From NCBI GenBank assembly GCA_026708645.1, contig JAPOUM010000037.1:1-60740 (forward strand): DNA of 60,740 nucleotides, given 5' to 3'. The stretch is from Acidimicrobiaceae bacterium. Lineage in GTDB: Bacteria; Actinomycetota; Acidimicrobiia; Acidimicrobiales; Aldehydirespiratoraceae. This document shows, in pieces, positions 7,937-16,293 of the stretch. The stretch's first letter is position 1. Each line of letters opens with the position of its first letter. The notes beneath the pieces are model-generated. The model saw only the letters and a list, made by a program, of their open reading frames with translations, did no database searches and was not told where the DNA came from. The translations under genes and the position numbers were made by a program.

Positions 7937-9277
7937 ATGCCAAGATTGAAGATTGTCGACGTGTCTGTCCGCGACGTGCGTTTCCCCACGTCGGACACTC
8001 TCAGCGGATCCGACGCCATGAACCCGTCGCCGGACTACTCGGCGTCGTATGTGGAACTGATGACCGATCACAGCGGCCTGTCGGGTTTCGGTTTCACTTT
8101 CACGATCGGGCGTGGTTCGGACATAGTGACGCGGATGGTGGCGGAACTGGCCGAGCAGTTCGTCGGTCGGTCCGTCGGCGACGTAGCGGACATGCCCGCG
8201 TTCATGGCGGCGAGCCTCGAGGAGTTGACGCAGGACAGCTTCCTGAGATGGCTCGGGCCAGAGAAGGGAGTGGCGCATCTCGCCGCCGCGGCGGTGTTGA
8301 ACGCCCTCTGGGACCTCTGGGCTCGTGCCGCGGGGGTGCCTCTCTGGCAGCTTCTCGCCGAGCTCGAGCCGCAGCAGCTGGTGAGCTGCCTGTCGATGAG
8401 GCATCTCGGCGACGTTCTCACCCCGGACGAGGCCGTCGCCATGCTGGAGGAGCGCCGCAGCGGGCATCAGCGCCGGATCGAGGAGCTCCGCGCCGGCGGA
8501 TATCCGGCCTATCTCACCTCCGTCGGCTGGCTCGGATACAGCGACGAGCAGGTGCGCAACCTGGTGAACGAAGCCATCGGGCAAGGCTGGAACGCTTTCA
8601 AGCTGAAGGTGGGAGGCAGCCTCGAAGACGACCGGCGGCGCATCGCCATGGTCCGCGAACTGATCGGCGGAGAGCGCAAGCTCATGGTGGACGCCAACCA
8701 GGTGTGGGAGGTGCCCGAAGCCATCGAATGGATCAAAGAGCTGACCGACTGGGATCTGAGCTGGGTGGAGGAGCCGACCAGCCCCGACGACATCGCGGGC
8801 CACCGAGCCATAGCCGAGGCGGTCGCCCCGGTGCCGATCGCCAGCGGCGAGCAGGCTCACAACCGGATCATGTTCAAGCAGTTCCTCGCCAGCGGCGCCA
8901 TCGGAGTGTGCCAGATCGACAGCTGTCGGATGGCGAGCGTCAACGAGAACATCCCGGTGTTGCTTTTGGCAGCGAAGTACGACGTTCCCGTATGCCCCCA
9001 CGCCGGAGGGGTCGGACTCTGCGAACTGGTGCAGCATCTCTCGATGTTCGACTACATAGCGGTCAGCGCCAGCTTGGACCGCAGATGGACCGAGTACGTC
9101 GACCACCTGCACGAGATGTTCGTCTCACCGGTGCGGATCCGCGGCGGCGCATATCAACTGCCCCTCGCTGCCGGCTTCAGCTCGGAGATGACCGAGGAGG
9201 CGCTGGCGGCCTACTCGTACCCCGACGGAACCGTCTGGAAGGCACGAGCCGAGTCGTCGAACAGCCACGGCAGCTGA
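7937..9277 (+). CDS. L-fuconate dehydratase (enolase superfamily)
   Basis: A 446-residue enolase-superfamily acid-sugar dehydratase. It is expected to remove water from L-fuconate to give 2-keto-3-deoxy-L-fuconate with Mg2+. The opening region, DTLSGSDAMNPSPDYSASYV, is characteristic of fuconate dehydratases including human ENOSF1. The KxK general base is FKLKVGG (about 220-226); metal ligands lie in VDANQVWE (about 250), WVEEPTSPDD (about 276) and SGEQ (about 301). The His base is in CPHAGGVGLCELVQHL (about 353), near identical to the eukaryotic homologue. It is the best single indicator of the pathway of this locus. It lies on the transporter strand, about 108 bases after the ATPase. Confidence 0.94.
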   Translation: MPRLKIVDVSVRDVRFPTSDTLSGSDAMNPSPDYSASYVELMTDHSGLSGFGFTFTIGRGSDIVTRMVAELAEQFVGRSVGDVADMPAFMAASLEELTQDSFLRWLGPEKGVAHLAAAAVLNALWDLWARAAGVPLWQLLAELEPQQLVSCLSMRHLGDVLTPDEAVAMLEERRSGHQRRIEELRAGGYPAYLTSVGWLGYSDEQVRNLVNEAIGQGWNAFKLKVGGSLEDDRRRIAMVRELIGGERKLMVDANQVWEVPEAIEWIKELTDWDLSWVEEPTSPDDIAGHRAIAEAVAPVPIASGEQAHNRIMFKQFLASGAIGVCQIDSCRMASVNENIPVLLLAAKYDVPVCPHAGGVGLCELVQHLSMFDYIAVSASLDRRWTEYVDHLHEMFVSPVRIRGGAYQLPLAAGFSSEMTEEALAAYSYPDGTVWKARAESSNSHGS

Positions 9278-9336
9278 ATCACGGCGGTTGGGCGGCGCTT
9301 GCGCTGCCGGGCAGCGCGGCGATTCTGCGCCGGCTG

Positions 9337-10167
9337 TCAGATGTCGATGTTGTAGGCCCGCAAGCAGGCGCCGGCCCACAGCGACGAGCGCTCGTCGTCG
9401 GTGAGGTGCGCTGTCAGCTGATCCAGAAGCGCAACAGTCTCGGCGTGGGCGCCTGCCAGCAGCGACACCGGCCAGTCGGTTCCGACCATCGACCTCCGAG
9501 GGCCGAACAAGTCGAGCACGGCCTCGGTGTGGCGACTGAAGCTGGCGGGGCGCCAAGGCGCTTCGACTTCGGTGGCCAGGCCGGAGATCTTGATGAAAGT
9601 GTGCTCCCGGGCGCTCAGGGCTCGCATCCCGTCGAGCCACGCCTCCTCGACGCGGGCGTAGTCGGGTTTGGCGAGATGATCGACGACGGCCACGAGCCCG
9701 GGAAGTTCGTCCAGAGCCTCCACGACCGCTTCGAGATGCTCGGTGCGGATCAGCACATCGAAGCTGAGACCCGCGGCCTGCACGGCGCGGAGCCCGTCGA
9801 TGACCTCGGGCCGCTTGATCCAGGCGATGTCGTCGATGTCTTGGAGCATGGGCCGCACCCCGACCAGCAGCCGGTGAGAGATCGCTTCGATCTGCGCCTC
9901 CACATCGGCGGCGGCCAGATCGACCCAGCCCACGACGCCTACTACATTCGATCGGGCCGAGTCGGCCTGCTCGCACAGCCATCTGGTCTCGGCCAGCGTG
10001 GGGGCCGCCTGCACCGCGACAGTGCCGTCGATGCCCGCCGCTTCGTTCAACGGCGCGTGGTCGGCCGGCAGGTACGGGCGCGCCAGAGGGCCTTCTGACG
10101 GCATCCACGGATAGTCGCCGCGCTCCGGATCCCAGTAGTGGTGGTGGGAGTCGATGCGGATGCTCAT
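9337..10167 (-). CDS. Amidohydrolase-family sugar lactonase (probable L-fuconolactonase)
   Basis: A 276-residue amidohydrolase (COG3618 type). The start MSIRIDSHHHYWDP carries the metal-binding HxH motif typical of L-fucono- and related lactonases. Conserved family segments include VGVVGWVDLAA, AGLSFDVLI, LVAVVDHLAKPDY, FIKISGLATE and SMVGTDWPVSLLAG, in the standard order. It would open the lactone formed by the dehydrogenase encoded upstream (10210-11190) to give L-fuconate. The two genes form a leftward operon with a 42-base gap and converge on the dehydratase gene. Confidence 0.88.
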   Translation of the reverse strand: MSIRIDSHHHYWDPERGDYPWMPSEGPLARPYLPADHAPLNEAAGIDGTVAVQAAPTLAETRWLCEQADSARSNVVGVVGWVDLAAADVEAQIEAISHRLLVGVRPMLQDIDDIAWIKRPEVIDGLRAVQAAGLSFDVLIRTEHLEAVVEALDELPGLVAVVDHLAKPDYARVEEAWLDGMRALSAREHTFIKISGLATEVEAPWRPASFSRHTEAVLDLFGPRRSMVGTDWPVSLLAGAHAETVALLDQLTAHLTDDERSSLWAGACLRAYNIDI

Positions 10168-10209
10168 GAACGGCTAGTGAGAATCAGACGCGGATGCTCA
10201 TTCGGCTTG

Positions 10210-11190
10210 CTAGACGGCCGTCGATCCGGCCACGGAGGGCTCCCAGTGCTCGGGGCGGCCCGACGCCCATGCAAGGTTGAAATTCTCGGGCCCGATCACA
10301 GCCTCGACCTCGCTGAGCAGGTCTTCGGGCGGAGGCCCCTGCGCGGCGGCCGCCAGCGCCGAGTCCAGCGTGGAGATCCTGCTCGAACCCAGCAGCGTCA
10401 CCTCTATGTCGTCGTTGGCCAGCGCGAACTGCACTCCCAGCGTGGACAGAGCGATCCCCGCGTCGCGGCAGTGCTCGCGCAGCCGGGCGGACACGTCCTT
10501 GATGCGGTCGGTGGCCGGGTGCCAGTCTTGCGGGCCTCGCTCGCTGATCAGCCCCATGTGCAGGATGCTGCCGTTGATCACCGCCGTGCCGCGCCTTTGC
10601 GCCACCGGTATCAGATCGGTCTGCAACGACCGGTCCATGAGGTTGTAACGGCAGTACGACAGCACGACGTCGAGCGGGAAGTTCTCCACCGCCTCGACCA
10701 GCAGCGGCAGCGGATAGCCGGTGACACCGATGTGCAGCGCCTTGCCTGCGGCTTTGAGGTCGATGAGAGCCGGCAACGCCTCGCCGAACACCACTTCTTT
10801 GTCGCCGAACTCGATGTCGTGGAGCTGATAGACGTCGACGCGGTCGGTCCTGAGTCTGCGCAGACTGGCCTCGCACATCGCGATGATGCTGTCATAGCTG
10901 AAGTCGAAACCCGTCTCCAGCGGGGCGTCGAAGCGACCCCCCTTGGTGGCCAGCACGATCTGGTCCCGCTGGCCTTCCAGCGCCAAGCCGAGCCGCTGCT
11001 CTGACAAGCCGCGGCCGTAGTAGGTGGACGTGTCGAAATAGTTGATCCCTTGGTCCAGAGCGTGATGCACCGCCGCGACAGCCTCATCGTCGCCGAGCCC
11101 GCCGTACTCGTTGCCGAGCCCCGCGCAACCGAACCCGATCCGTGAGACCTCCATGCCGGTTCGCCCGAGAGTTGCATACTCCAACGCCAT
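10210..11190 (-). CDS. Aldo/keto reductase, L-fucose/L-galactose dehydrogenase type
   Basis: A 326-residue aldo/keto reductase TIM barrel. Start MALEYATLGRTGMEVSRIGFGCAGLG is typical of the D-threo-aldose/L-galactose dehydrogenase group. The catalytic tetrad is visible: Asp and Tyr in YFDTSTYYGRGLSE (about 50-63), Lys in VLATKGG (about 80), His in VYQLHDIEF (about 120). It probably oxidises L-fucose (or a related 6-deoxy or galacto-configured sugar) to the lactone with NAD(P)+, feeding the lactonase gene just downstream. Neighbour context, rather than residues, favours fucose. Confidence 0.9.
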   Translation of the reverse strand: MALEYATLGRTGMEVSRIGFGCAGLGNEYGGLGDDEAVAAVHHALDQGINYFDTSTYYGRGLSEQRLGLALEGQRDQIVLATKGGRFDAPLETGFDFSYDSIIAMCEASLRRLRTDRVDVYQLHDIEFGDKEVVFGEALPALIDLKAAGKALHIGVTGYPLPLLVEAVENFPLDVVLSYCRYNLMDRSLQTDLIPVAQRRGTAVINGSILHMGLISERGPQDWHPATDRIKDVSARLREHCRDAGIALSTLGVQFALANDDIEVTLLGSSRISTLDSALAAAAQGPPPEDLLSEVEAVIGPENFNLAWASGRPEHWEPSVAGSTAV

Positions 11191-11586
11191 CTTCGTCCTC
11201 CTCTGCTGTATCCCGGACTCTAGCCGAGTTCGATTCCGGCCATCTGCGCATGCGCTGCTCGCCCGCCTCGCGCAGAGGAGCCGCCGGAGGGGCCGCCGAG
11301 GGGCGGCACCAGACTTTCAGAACGCACAAGGCTGAGTCTAGGCAGTCTCGTATGTGAGCGCAGGCTTGGGGCTCTCAGTCAACGAGCAGAGCGGTTGGGA
11401 TCGCTGCGATGCCGTTGCGGCGCGCAGGCCGACATCCATCGCCTCAATGCTGTCCGTTGCGCACCGGACGGATCAGCCATGAAGCACTGATCGCCCTCTC
11501 TCCCCCTGCCCCTCCCCTTCTTCGGCCAGTAGCAATTCTCATACCATTAGATTGCATTGAATTTTATGTGGTGATATGGTGCGCTC
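11191..11586. other. Intergenic region with AT-rich promoter-like end
   Basis: About 400 bases separating two divergent genes with no credible coding frame. The stretch 11534-11575 is strikingly AT-rich for this window (CATTAGATTGCATTGAATTT) and directly precedes the next ATG, so it probably contains that gene's promoter. Nothing else was recognised. Confidence 0.45.
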
Positions 11587-12009
11587 ATGGCAGCCGGAAC
11601 GGCAGCAACGACAGCACAGGCAGCAACGACAGCACAGGAACTGCACGGACCGACCGCCGCAGCGGCAGCCGACGCGCCCCCTGCCGCTGCGGCGACGACA
11701 CGCAGCAAGCCGCAACTCATGCCCATCGCCCAGCTGCTAGCAGTCGTTCTGGGAGTCATGGCCATCATCTGGAACCAGCAACAAACCGCCGACAACCTGC
11801 GAACCGAACTCCGAACCGAGATCACCACCCTCCGCGGCGACATGGCCGCTCTCGAAAACAGCCTCCGCTCCGAGATCGGCGAACTGCGAGTCGAGGTTCG
11901 CTCCAACGGCCAACGCCTCGCCCGCATCGAAGGCTTCCTCGGGATCGGCACCCCCGAAGGCTCCGTCGCACCCGACGCGCCGCTCGATACCGGCAAAGGG
12001 ATCGGCTAG
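11587..12009 (+). CDS. Small membrane-anchored coiled-coil protein, function unknown
   Basis: A 140-residue hypothetical protein. Residues 1-40 are Ala/Thr-rich and low-complexity; residues about 42-62 (LMPIAQLLAVVLGVMAIIWN) form one membrane span; residues about 63-118 have heptad-like spacing (LRTELRTEITTLRGDMAALE...LRSEIGELRVEV), predicting a coiled coil. The tail is Pro/Gly/Asp-rich. The overall layout is like other single-span coiled-coil proteins but no family is recognised. Its stop codon overlaps the stop of the convergent dehydrogenase gene in the palindrome CTAG at 12006-12009. An AT-rich promoter-like stretch precedes it. Confidence 0.7.
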   Translation: MAAGTAATTAQAATTAQELHGPTAAAAADAPPAAAATTRSKPQLMPIAQLLAVVLGVMAIIWNQQQTADNLRTELRTEITTLRGDMAALENSLRSEIGELRVEVRSNGQRLARIEGFLGIGTPEGSVAPDAPLDTGKGIG

Positions 12010-12953
12010 ACGGTCTCCACCGGTTGGCCTCGCAGAACGGCGAGGACTTTGTTGACGACCCGCACAGACACGTCGCGCTGGGCGGCGCCGGTGCTGGCGC
12101 CGAGATGAGGCGTGTGAACCACTCGCGGGTGGCCGATCAGGGGATGATCCGGCGGCGGAGGCTCGGGGTCGTAGACGTCGAGGCCGAGACCGCCGAGCCG
12201 TCCTTCGTCGAGCGCGGCACGGGCCGCAGCGGCGTCGATGAGGCTGCCCCGGGCGGCGTTCACAACGATCGCCGTCGGCTTGACGATCTTGAGCGCGGCG
12301 TCGTCCAGCAGCGCCGAGCCGTCCTGTTGGGCGACCGCGTGGAGGCTCACGAAATCCGAGGCCGCCAGCAACTCATCGAAGCCGACCATGGTGGCGCCGT
12401 GCTCGCGGGCCGTCTCGGGCGAGATGTAAGGATCGGCGGCCAGCACCGTCATCTCGAAAGCCAGCGCACGGCGGCCCACGGCTCGGCCGATGCGCCCGAA
12501 GCCCACCAAGCCGAGCGTGGCGCCTGCCAACTGCACGCCGGTGAAGTGTTTGCGATCCCATTCGCCTGCTGCGAGCGAGTTGTGGGATGCGGCGACCCGG
12601 CGTGCTGTGGCCAGCATCAACGCGAAAGCGTGCTCGGCCGCCGCCAGAGTGTTGGCTTCGGGCGTGTTGACCACCGCGATGCCGTTGTCGGCGGCGGCAC
12701 GCAAGTCGATGTTGTCGACACCGACCCCGGCGCGTCCGACGACTCGGAGGTTCGGGGCGGCAGCGATCATCTCGGCGTCGACTCGGGTGCCGCTGCGCAC
12801 GATCAACGCCGACGAATCCCCCAGCAGATCCAAGAGCTCGGCGCGGCTGCGACCCTCCGCGAAGAACGCCTCCACGCCGGCGGCGCCGGCTAGGCGGTCC
12901 GCTCCGGCAGCTCCGAGCGTCTCGGCCACCAGCACTCTGTGTGGTTGGGGCAT
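12006..12953 (-). CDS. D-isomer-specific 2-hydroxyacid dehydrogenase (short SerA-like)
   Basis: A 315-residue NAD-dependent dehydrogenase. It has the substrate-domain segment LIVRSGTRVDAEMIAAAPNLRVVGRAGVGVDNID, the NAD motif GLVGFGRIGRAVG (about 148-160), the catalytic Arg in VNAARGSLID, the Glu in DVYDPEPPPPDHPL and the His in HTPHLGASTGAAQ. This is the phosphoglycerate dehydrogenase layout without the C-terminal ACT/regulatory domains, so it could be a short SerA (serine synthesis) or a dehydrogenase of another 2-hydroxyacid. Upstream lies an octanucleotide repeat. Confidence 0.9.
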   Translation of the reverse strand: MPQPHRVLVAETLGAAGADRLAGAAGVEAFFAEGRSRAELLDLLGDSSALIVRSGTRVDAEMIAAAPNLRVVGRAGVGVDNIDLRAAADNGIAVVNTPEANTLAAAEHAFALMLATARRVAASHNSLAAGEWDRKHFTGVQLAGATLGLVGFGRIGRAVGRRALAFEMTVLAADPYISPETAREHGATMVGFDELLAASDFVSLHAVAQQDGSALLDDAALKIVKPTAIVVNAARGSLIDAAAARAALDEGRLGGLGLDVYDPEPPPPDHPLIGHPRVVHTPHLGASTGAAQRDVSVRVVNKVLAVLRGQPVETV

Positions 12954-12978
12954 CGCGGCCGCCTTTGCTCTCGCTCTT

Positions 12979-13018
12979 GTTCTTCGGCTCTTCAGTTCTT
13001 CAGCTCTTCAGCTCTTCG
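12979..13018. repeat. Octanucleotide tandem repeat, 5 copies of GYTCTTCR
   Basis: Five consecutive 8-base units (GTTCTTCG, GCTCTTCA, GTTCTTCA, GCTCTTCA, GCTCTTCG) lie 26 bases upstream of the leftward dehydrogenase start codon, in its leader or promoter region. Copy number differences could change promoter spacing. Confidence 0.8.
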
Positions 13019-13138
13019 GAGGGCTCAGCTGCTGTTCGGATTCGGGGGGCTTCGACGCTGCTCGTGCTGTCTGAAAGAGCTGCGGGCTTGTGTCGTGGCG
13101 GCTTGGCCATGTGGCGGGGCCGTGGCCGTGGGCCGGGC

Positions 13139-13540
13139 TCAGGCGTCCACCCTGCGAGCGCATGATCGCAGGATGTCTTCGGCCACGTCATCCCAGAGGT
13201 CCTCGGGCTCCTCGTCGAGGTCGCTGGGATTGGGGTCGGCACGAAGCGCCTTGTCGAGACTCTGGAACTGCTTCAAGGTGAGCGCGGCACGCAAACCGTC
13301 GAACGAGCATTCGCAGAGCACCCGGGACTCGGCGGCGGTGAGGTTCTCGGTGTTGGCTTCCATGCAAGCCGCCATGAAGTTGTGCTCCACGGCGGAGCCG
13401 GCGCCGAACTCTTCGGACTCGAAGCGGTCGTCTTGTTCGGCTTCCTCCCAGGTTTCGGGGTCGGCGCTGTTGCCGCAGGCGGACAAGACGAGCAGTGACG
13501 CAGCGAAGAGTGTCCCGAAAATGCGAGGGCGGCGACTCAT
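13139..13540 (-). CDS. Putative lipoprotein with conserved cysteines
   Basis: A 133-residue secreted lipoprotein. Residues 1-21 form a signal peptide (RRPRIFGTLFAASLLVLSAC) with a lipobox ending at Cys21. The mature part is acidic and contains a Cys pattern: MAACMEANTENLT, then VLCECSFDGL, and a final SCARR, suggesting one or two disulphide bonds. This ACxxAN...CxCSFDxL layout is seen in small actinobacterial lipoproteins of unknown function. It lies in a leftward run with the glycosylase gene behind it (36-base gap), which might be coincidental. Confidence 0.75.
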   Translation of the reverse strand: MSRRPRIFGTLFAASLLVLSACGNSADPETWEEAEQDDRFESEEFGAGSAVEHNFMAACMEANTENLTAAESRVLCECSFDGLRAALTLKQFQSLDKALRADPNPSDLDEEPEDLWDDVAEDILRSCARRVDA

Positions 13541-13576
13541 AGCGGACTCGAGGCTAGCGGCTGAAGCGGGGCGAAC

Positions 13577-14317
13577 TCAGGCGCTGTCGGCGAGCTGCCG
13601 GGCGCGAGCGAACACTGCGTCGAGCATGCCTTCGCTCAGCCGGCCTGTGAACGTGTTCTGCTGGCTCGGGTGGTAGCTGCTAAGCAGTGCCCAACCCTGC
13701 GCCAGTTCAGCCTCTGCGCCGTGACCGAAACGGGGTCGTGGACCGGCGCCCAGCTCGCGCCACACCGCTTGATGGGCGAAACCGCCCAGCACCACTATCA
13801 CCCGCAGAGCTCCGAGCGCCCGCAGTTCGCGTCGCAGGAACCCCGCACAGGCGTCACGCTCGGCTGGGGCCGGCTTGTTGGCGGGGGGAGCGCATTTCAC
13901 GACCGAAGTCACCCAGGCGCCGCTGAGCGCCAAGCCGTCGTCGCGCCCGGCGGATTCGGGCTGGTTGGCGTAGCCGGCGCGGTGCATGGCCCGATACAGC
14001 CAGTCGCCGGAGCGGTCGCCGGTGAACATGCGGCCAGTGCGGTTGGCGCCATGAGCAGCAGGCGCCAGACCCACCACCAGCAGATGCGCCCGCGGGTCTC
14101 CGAAACCGGGCACGCCCCGAGCCCAATAATGCTGGTCGCGGTAGGCGGCCCGCTTCTCGCGCCCGATCCGCTCACGCCATTCGACCAGCCGCGAGCAGCT
14201 GCGGCAGGCGCTCACCTCGGCCTCCAGCGCCGCCAGCTCGCCGCTCAAATCACCCAACCCCAAAAGTTTCCCCGACTCGTCGTTGCTGCCCGACCCGCCG
14301 GCGCTGTCCGACTTCAC
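13577..14317 (-). CDS. Family 5 uracil-DNA glycosylase (UdgB)
   Basis: A 246-residue type-5 uracil-DNA glycosylase, a [4Fe-4S] base-excision repair enzyme common in actinobacteria and thermophiles. The N-terminal CRSCSRLVEWRE gives two cluster cysteines; KCAPPANKP and RDACAGFL give the others. The catalytic motif is GLAPAAHGANRTGRMFTGD (about 82-100) and the DNA-binding motif is SYHPSQQNTFTGRL (about 213-226). The first approximately 25 residues are a Ser/Gly/Asp-rich extension. It would remove uracil and related deaminated bases from DNA. Confidence 0.92.
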   Translation of the reverse strand: MKSDSAGGSGSNDESGKLLGLGDLSGELAALEAEVSACRSCSRLVEWRERIGREKRAAYRDQHYWARGVPGFGDPRAHLLVVGLAPAAHGANRTGRMFTGDRSGDWLYRAMHRAGYANQPESAGRDDGLALSGAWVTSVVKCAPPANKPAPAERDACAGFLRRELRALGALRVIVVLGGFAHQAVWRELGAGPRPRFGHGAEAELAQGWALLSSYHPSQQNTFTGRLSEGMLDAVFARARQLADSA

Positions 14318-14338
14318 AGGTTTGTCCGACTCGACAGG

Positions 14339-15337
14339 TCACTTCAACAGGCTTACTGTGAAACAGTGTTCGCCTTCGGCGAACTTCGGTTCGGTGCCGT
14401 TGTGATCCGCCATACTCGGTATGACTTTGTGCCGAATTCCCATCCCGCGAGCTTCGATGTAACCGTAATCGCGCATAATAACGAGCTCCGAGTGTTCGAC
14501 GGGGGCAGGATCGCTGTTAAGGCGAATTCTCGAGTCCGGGTCCAGGAACGCTTGTCGCAGTCCTTCGACGGTGACCTCGTCGGTCATTTTGATCCAGCAT
14601 GTCGCTGAAGGGGCTTCAAGTTCCTCGGGCTTGGTCACGTCCTTTGCGTTCAGAGCTGCCACAGCCTGCCTGTGACTAGCAGGGAAGTCGCGCTCGTAGT
14701 CAGGATTCTTATCTTTAAGGATTCCGCGAACGTCCTCAGGCAATTGCTCGATTGAGCCGGGAATCTGGACCGCGAGCAGATCCGGGCATTGCCATGCCCT
14801 TATTCGAGCTTGGCCGCTCAGCGCTTTGAACAAGCCCTTCTCGCCAGTCGAGTGAGCAGCTATCGCGATGCCGCCCTGATCTCGGACTTTGCTTAAGACC
14901 GTCGCGAAGTCGAATTCACATTGAGCGGACGAAGGCTCGGTGTCTCTTACTCCGAACTCGCCGAGGAGCCTCTCCAGCTTCTGGTCCTCCAGGGCCGGTG
15001 AGTAGATGCACAGGACATGTATTCCCTCAGTCGATTCCAGCTCGAATCCGGGCAGGATAGTGACATCGGTTCCTTGGGCGGCGGCCCTGAAGAGTGATAT
15101 GTCGCGCACGCTGTTGTGATCGGTGATCGCCAGGACTGAGACGCCGGTCTCCTGGGCCTTGGCCACCATCGCACTCGTGTAGTCCGTTGCGCTCTCGAGT
15201 TGTGCAGCCTGTTCGGCTCGTTCGGCGCCCTGGAACGTGCTGCGGTAGTGGGCCGGGTTCACTTGCAGAGCGCAGCGCATGAATCGCGCGCCGGAACCGA
15301 GACTCAAGGCATTCGCGATGACATCGTCGGCGCTCAT
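14339..15337 (-). CDS. Chimeric protein: PHP domain joined to a RecG-like C-terminal tail
   Basis: A 332-residue protein with two unrelated parts. Residues about 1-280 match the N-terminal PHP-type phosphoesterase half of TrlF-like ATPases (CALQVNP, VLAITDHNSVRD, LPGFELESTEGIHVLCIYSP, IAAHSTGEKGLF, ending FLDPDSRIRLNSDPAPVEHS). The last 49 residues (DYGYIEARGMGIRHKVIPSM...EHCFTVSLLK) match the extreme C-terminus of AlbA/RecG-like ATP-binding proteins. The ATPase expected after the PHP half is absent. The start at 15337 has GGGAGAGGACG just upstream. Base composition is clearly less GC-rich than both neighbours, suggesting acquisition. Probably a fusion created by deletion in a former defence cassette; whether it is functional is uncertain. 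Confidence 0.7.
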   Translation of the reverse strand: MSADDVIANALSLGSGARFMRCALQVNPAHYRSTFQGAERAEQAAQLESATDYTSAMVAKAQETGVSVLAITDHNSVRDISLFRAAAQGTDVTILPGFELESTEGIHVLCIYSPALEDQKLERLLGEFGVRDTEPSSAQCEFDFATVLSKVRDQGGIAIAAHSTGEKGLFKALSGQARIRAWQCPDLLAVQIPGSIEQLPEDVRGILKDKNPDYERDFPASHRQAVAALNAKDVTKPEELEAPSATCWIKMTDEVTVEGLRQAFLDPDSRIRLNSDPAPVEHSELVIMRDYGYIEARGMGIRHKVIPSMADHNGTEPKFAEGEHCFTVSLLK

Positions 15338-15481
15338 CGTCCTCTCCCAGCTCTCAGCAGCCGGCTCGTCCCGGCAGGCGGCAGCCAGCGGGATTTTAGC
15401 CGTCGGCACAGAACCGGCAGGCGCGAGGAGATCGTGTCCGCCCGTCTCGCCCGTGGGGCTTGCAGATGCTTGGCGGACTTC

Positions 15482-16213
15482 ATGGATGATCAGGCTACGT
15501 TGTCACAGGCCATGACCCCGAAACCCAAAACAGCAAAGACGGCTGAGGCGGCTGGGCGCTCCGCTGCGGCCAAGGCCGCTGAGGGCTCTGAGGCGACGGT
15601 GGTCGTGTTCGTACGCCACGGGCAGACCCCCACCACCGGAGCGGTGCTGCCGGGCCGGGCGCCGGGGCTGCATCTCTCAACCGAGGGCGCCGCCCAAGCG
15701 CAGAGGGCCGCTCAACGTCTGGGGGCTCTGGGGCGCGTCAAGGCGATCTACGCCTCGCCGATGGAGCGCACCCTGGAGACCGCCGGCCCGATCGCCAAGG
15801 CCTGCAAGCTCAGAGTGCGGCGCAGCTCGGGGCTGATTGAATGCGACTTCGGACGCTGGACGGGGCGCAAGCTGCATCATCTGCGGCGCCGCAAAGAGTG
15901 GGCCGCCGTGCAGCATCACCCCAGCGGGTTCCGCTTCCCCGGAGGCGAGTCCTTCGCCGAGATGCAGGCTCGCGCCCTCGAGGCAGTTTCGGCCATGTGT
16001 GCCCGGCACCCCGGCGAGGTCGTGGTCGCCGTCTCGCACGCCGACGTGATCAAGGCGATCGCGGCGTCAGCGGCCGGCACTCCTTTGGACCTGTTCCAGC
16101 GGATCGTGGTCTCGCCGTGCTCGCTGACCGTCATCGCCTATAACTCTTCGGGGCCGACGCTGTTGTCGCTCAACAACACCGGCGACGACCTGTCGCCTCT
16201 GGCAGGCGCCTAA
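15482..16213 (+). CDS. Histidine phosphatase family protein (MSMEG_4193-like phosphomutase)
   Basis: A phosphoglycerate-mutase-fold protein of about 243 residues. Catalytic motif VFVRHGQTPTTG, then YASPMERTLETA (second Arg), LIECDFGRWTGRKL (acid region) and VVAVSHADVIKAI (second His) are in the standard order. It belongs to the actinobacterial type that precedes DUF3090 and SCO1664 genes, exactly as here. The N-terminus has an Ala/Lys-rich extension before the core; a start at 15482 or at 15512 is possible. The physiological substrate is unknown. Confidence 0.88.
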   Translation: MDDQATLSQAMTPKPKTAKTAEAAGRSAAAKAAEGSEATVVVFVRHGQTPTTGAVLPGRAPGLHLSTEGAAQAQRAAQRLGALGRVKAIYASPMERTLETAGPIAKACKLRVRRSSGLIECDFGRWTGRKLHHLRRRKEWAAVQHHPSGFRFPGGESFAEMQARALEAVSAMCARHPGEVVVAVSHADVIKAIAASAAGTPLDLFQRIVVSPCSLTVIAYNSSGPTLLSLNNTGDDLSPLAGA

Positions 16214-16293
16214 CCTCTGCTGACGGGCAGGCGCCCAACCTCCTGAAACTCAACCTCTGATCCGACAGGAAGCAGCGAAGACACGAAGTCACC

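Noticed and set aside
6764..9112. A very long minus-strand frame opposite the ATPase and dehydratase genes
   Set aside because: It reflects codon bias of the plus-strand genes, spans two genes and shows no protein-like motifs, whereas the plus strand encodes complete conserved enzymes.
14339..15337. Loss of the PHP HxH metal motif as proof of decay
   Set aside because: The ALQVNP sequence in place of the HxH dyad may be natural to a TrlF-like subfamily; only the missing ATPase and foreign tail were used as evidence.
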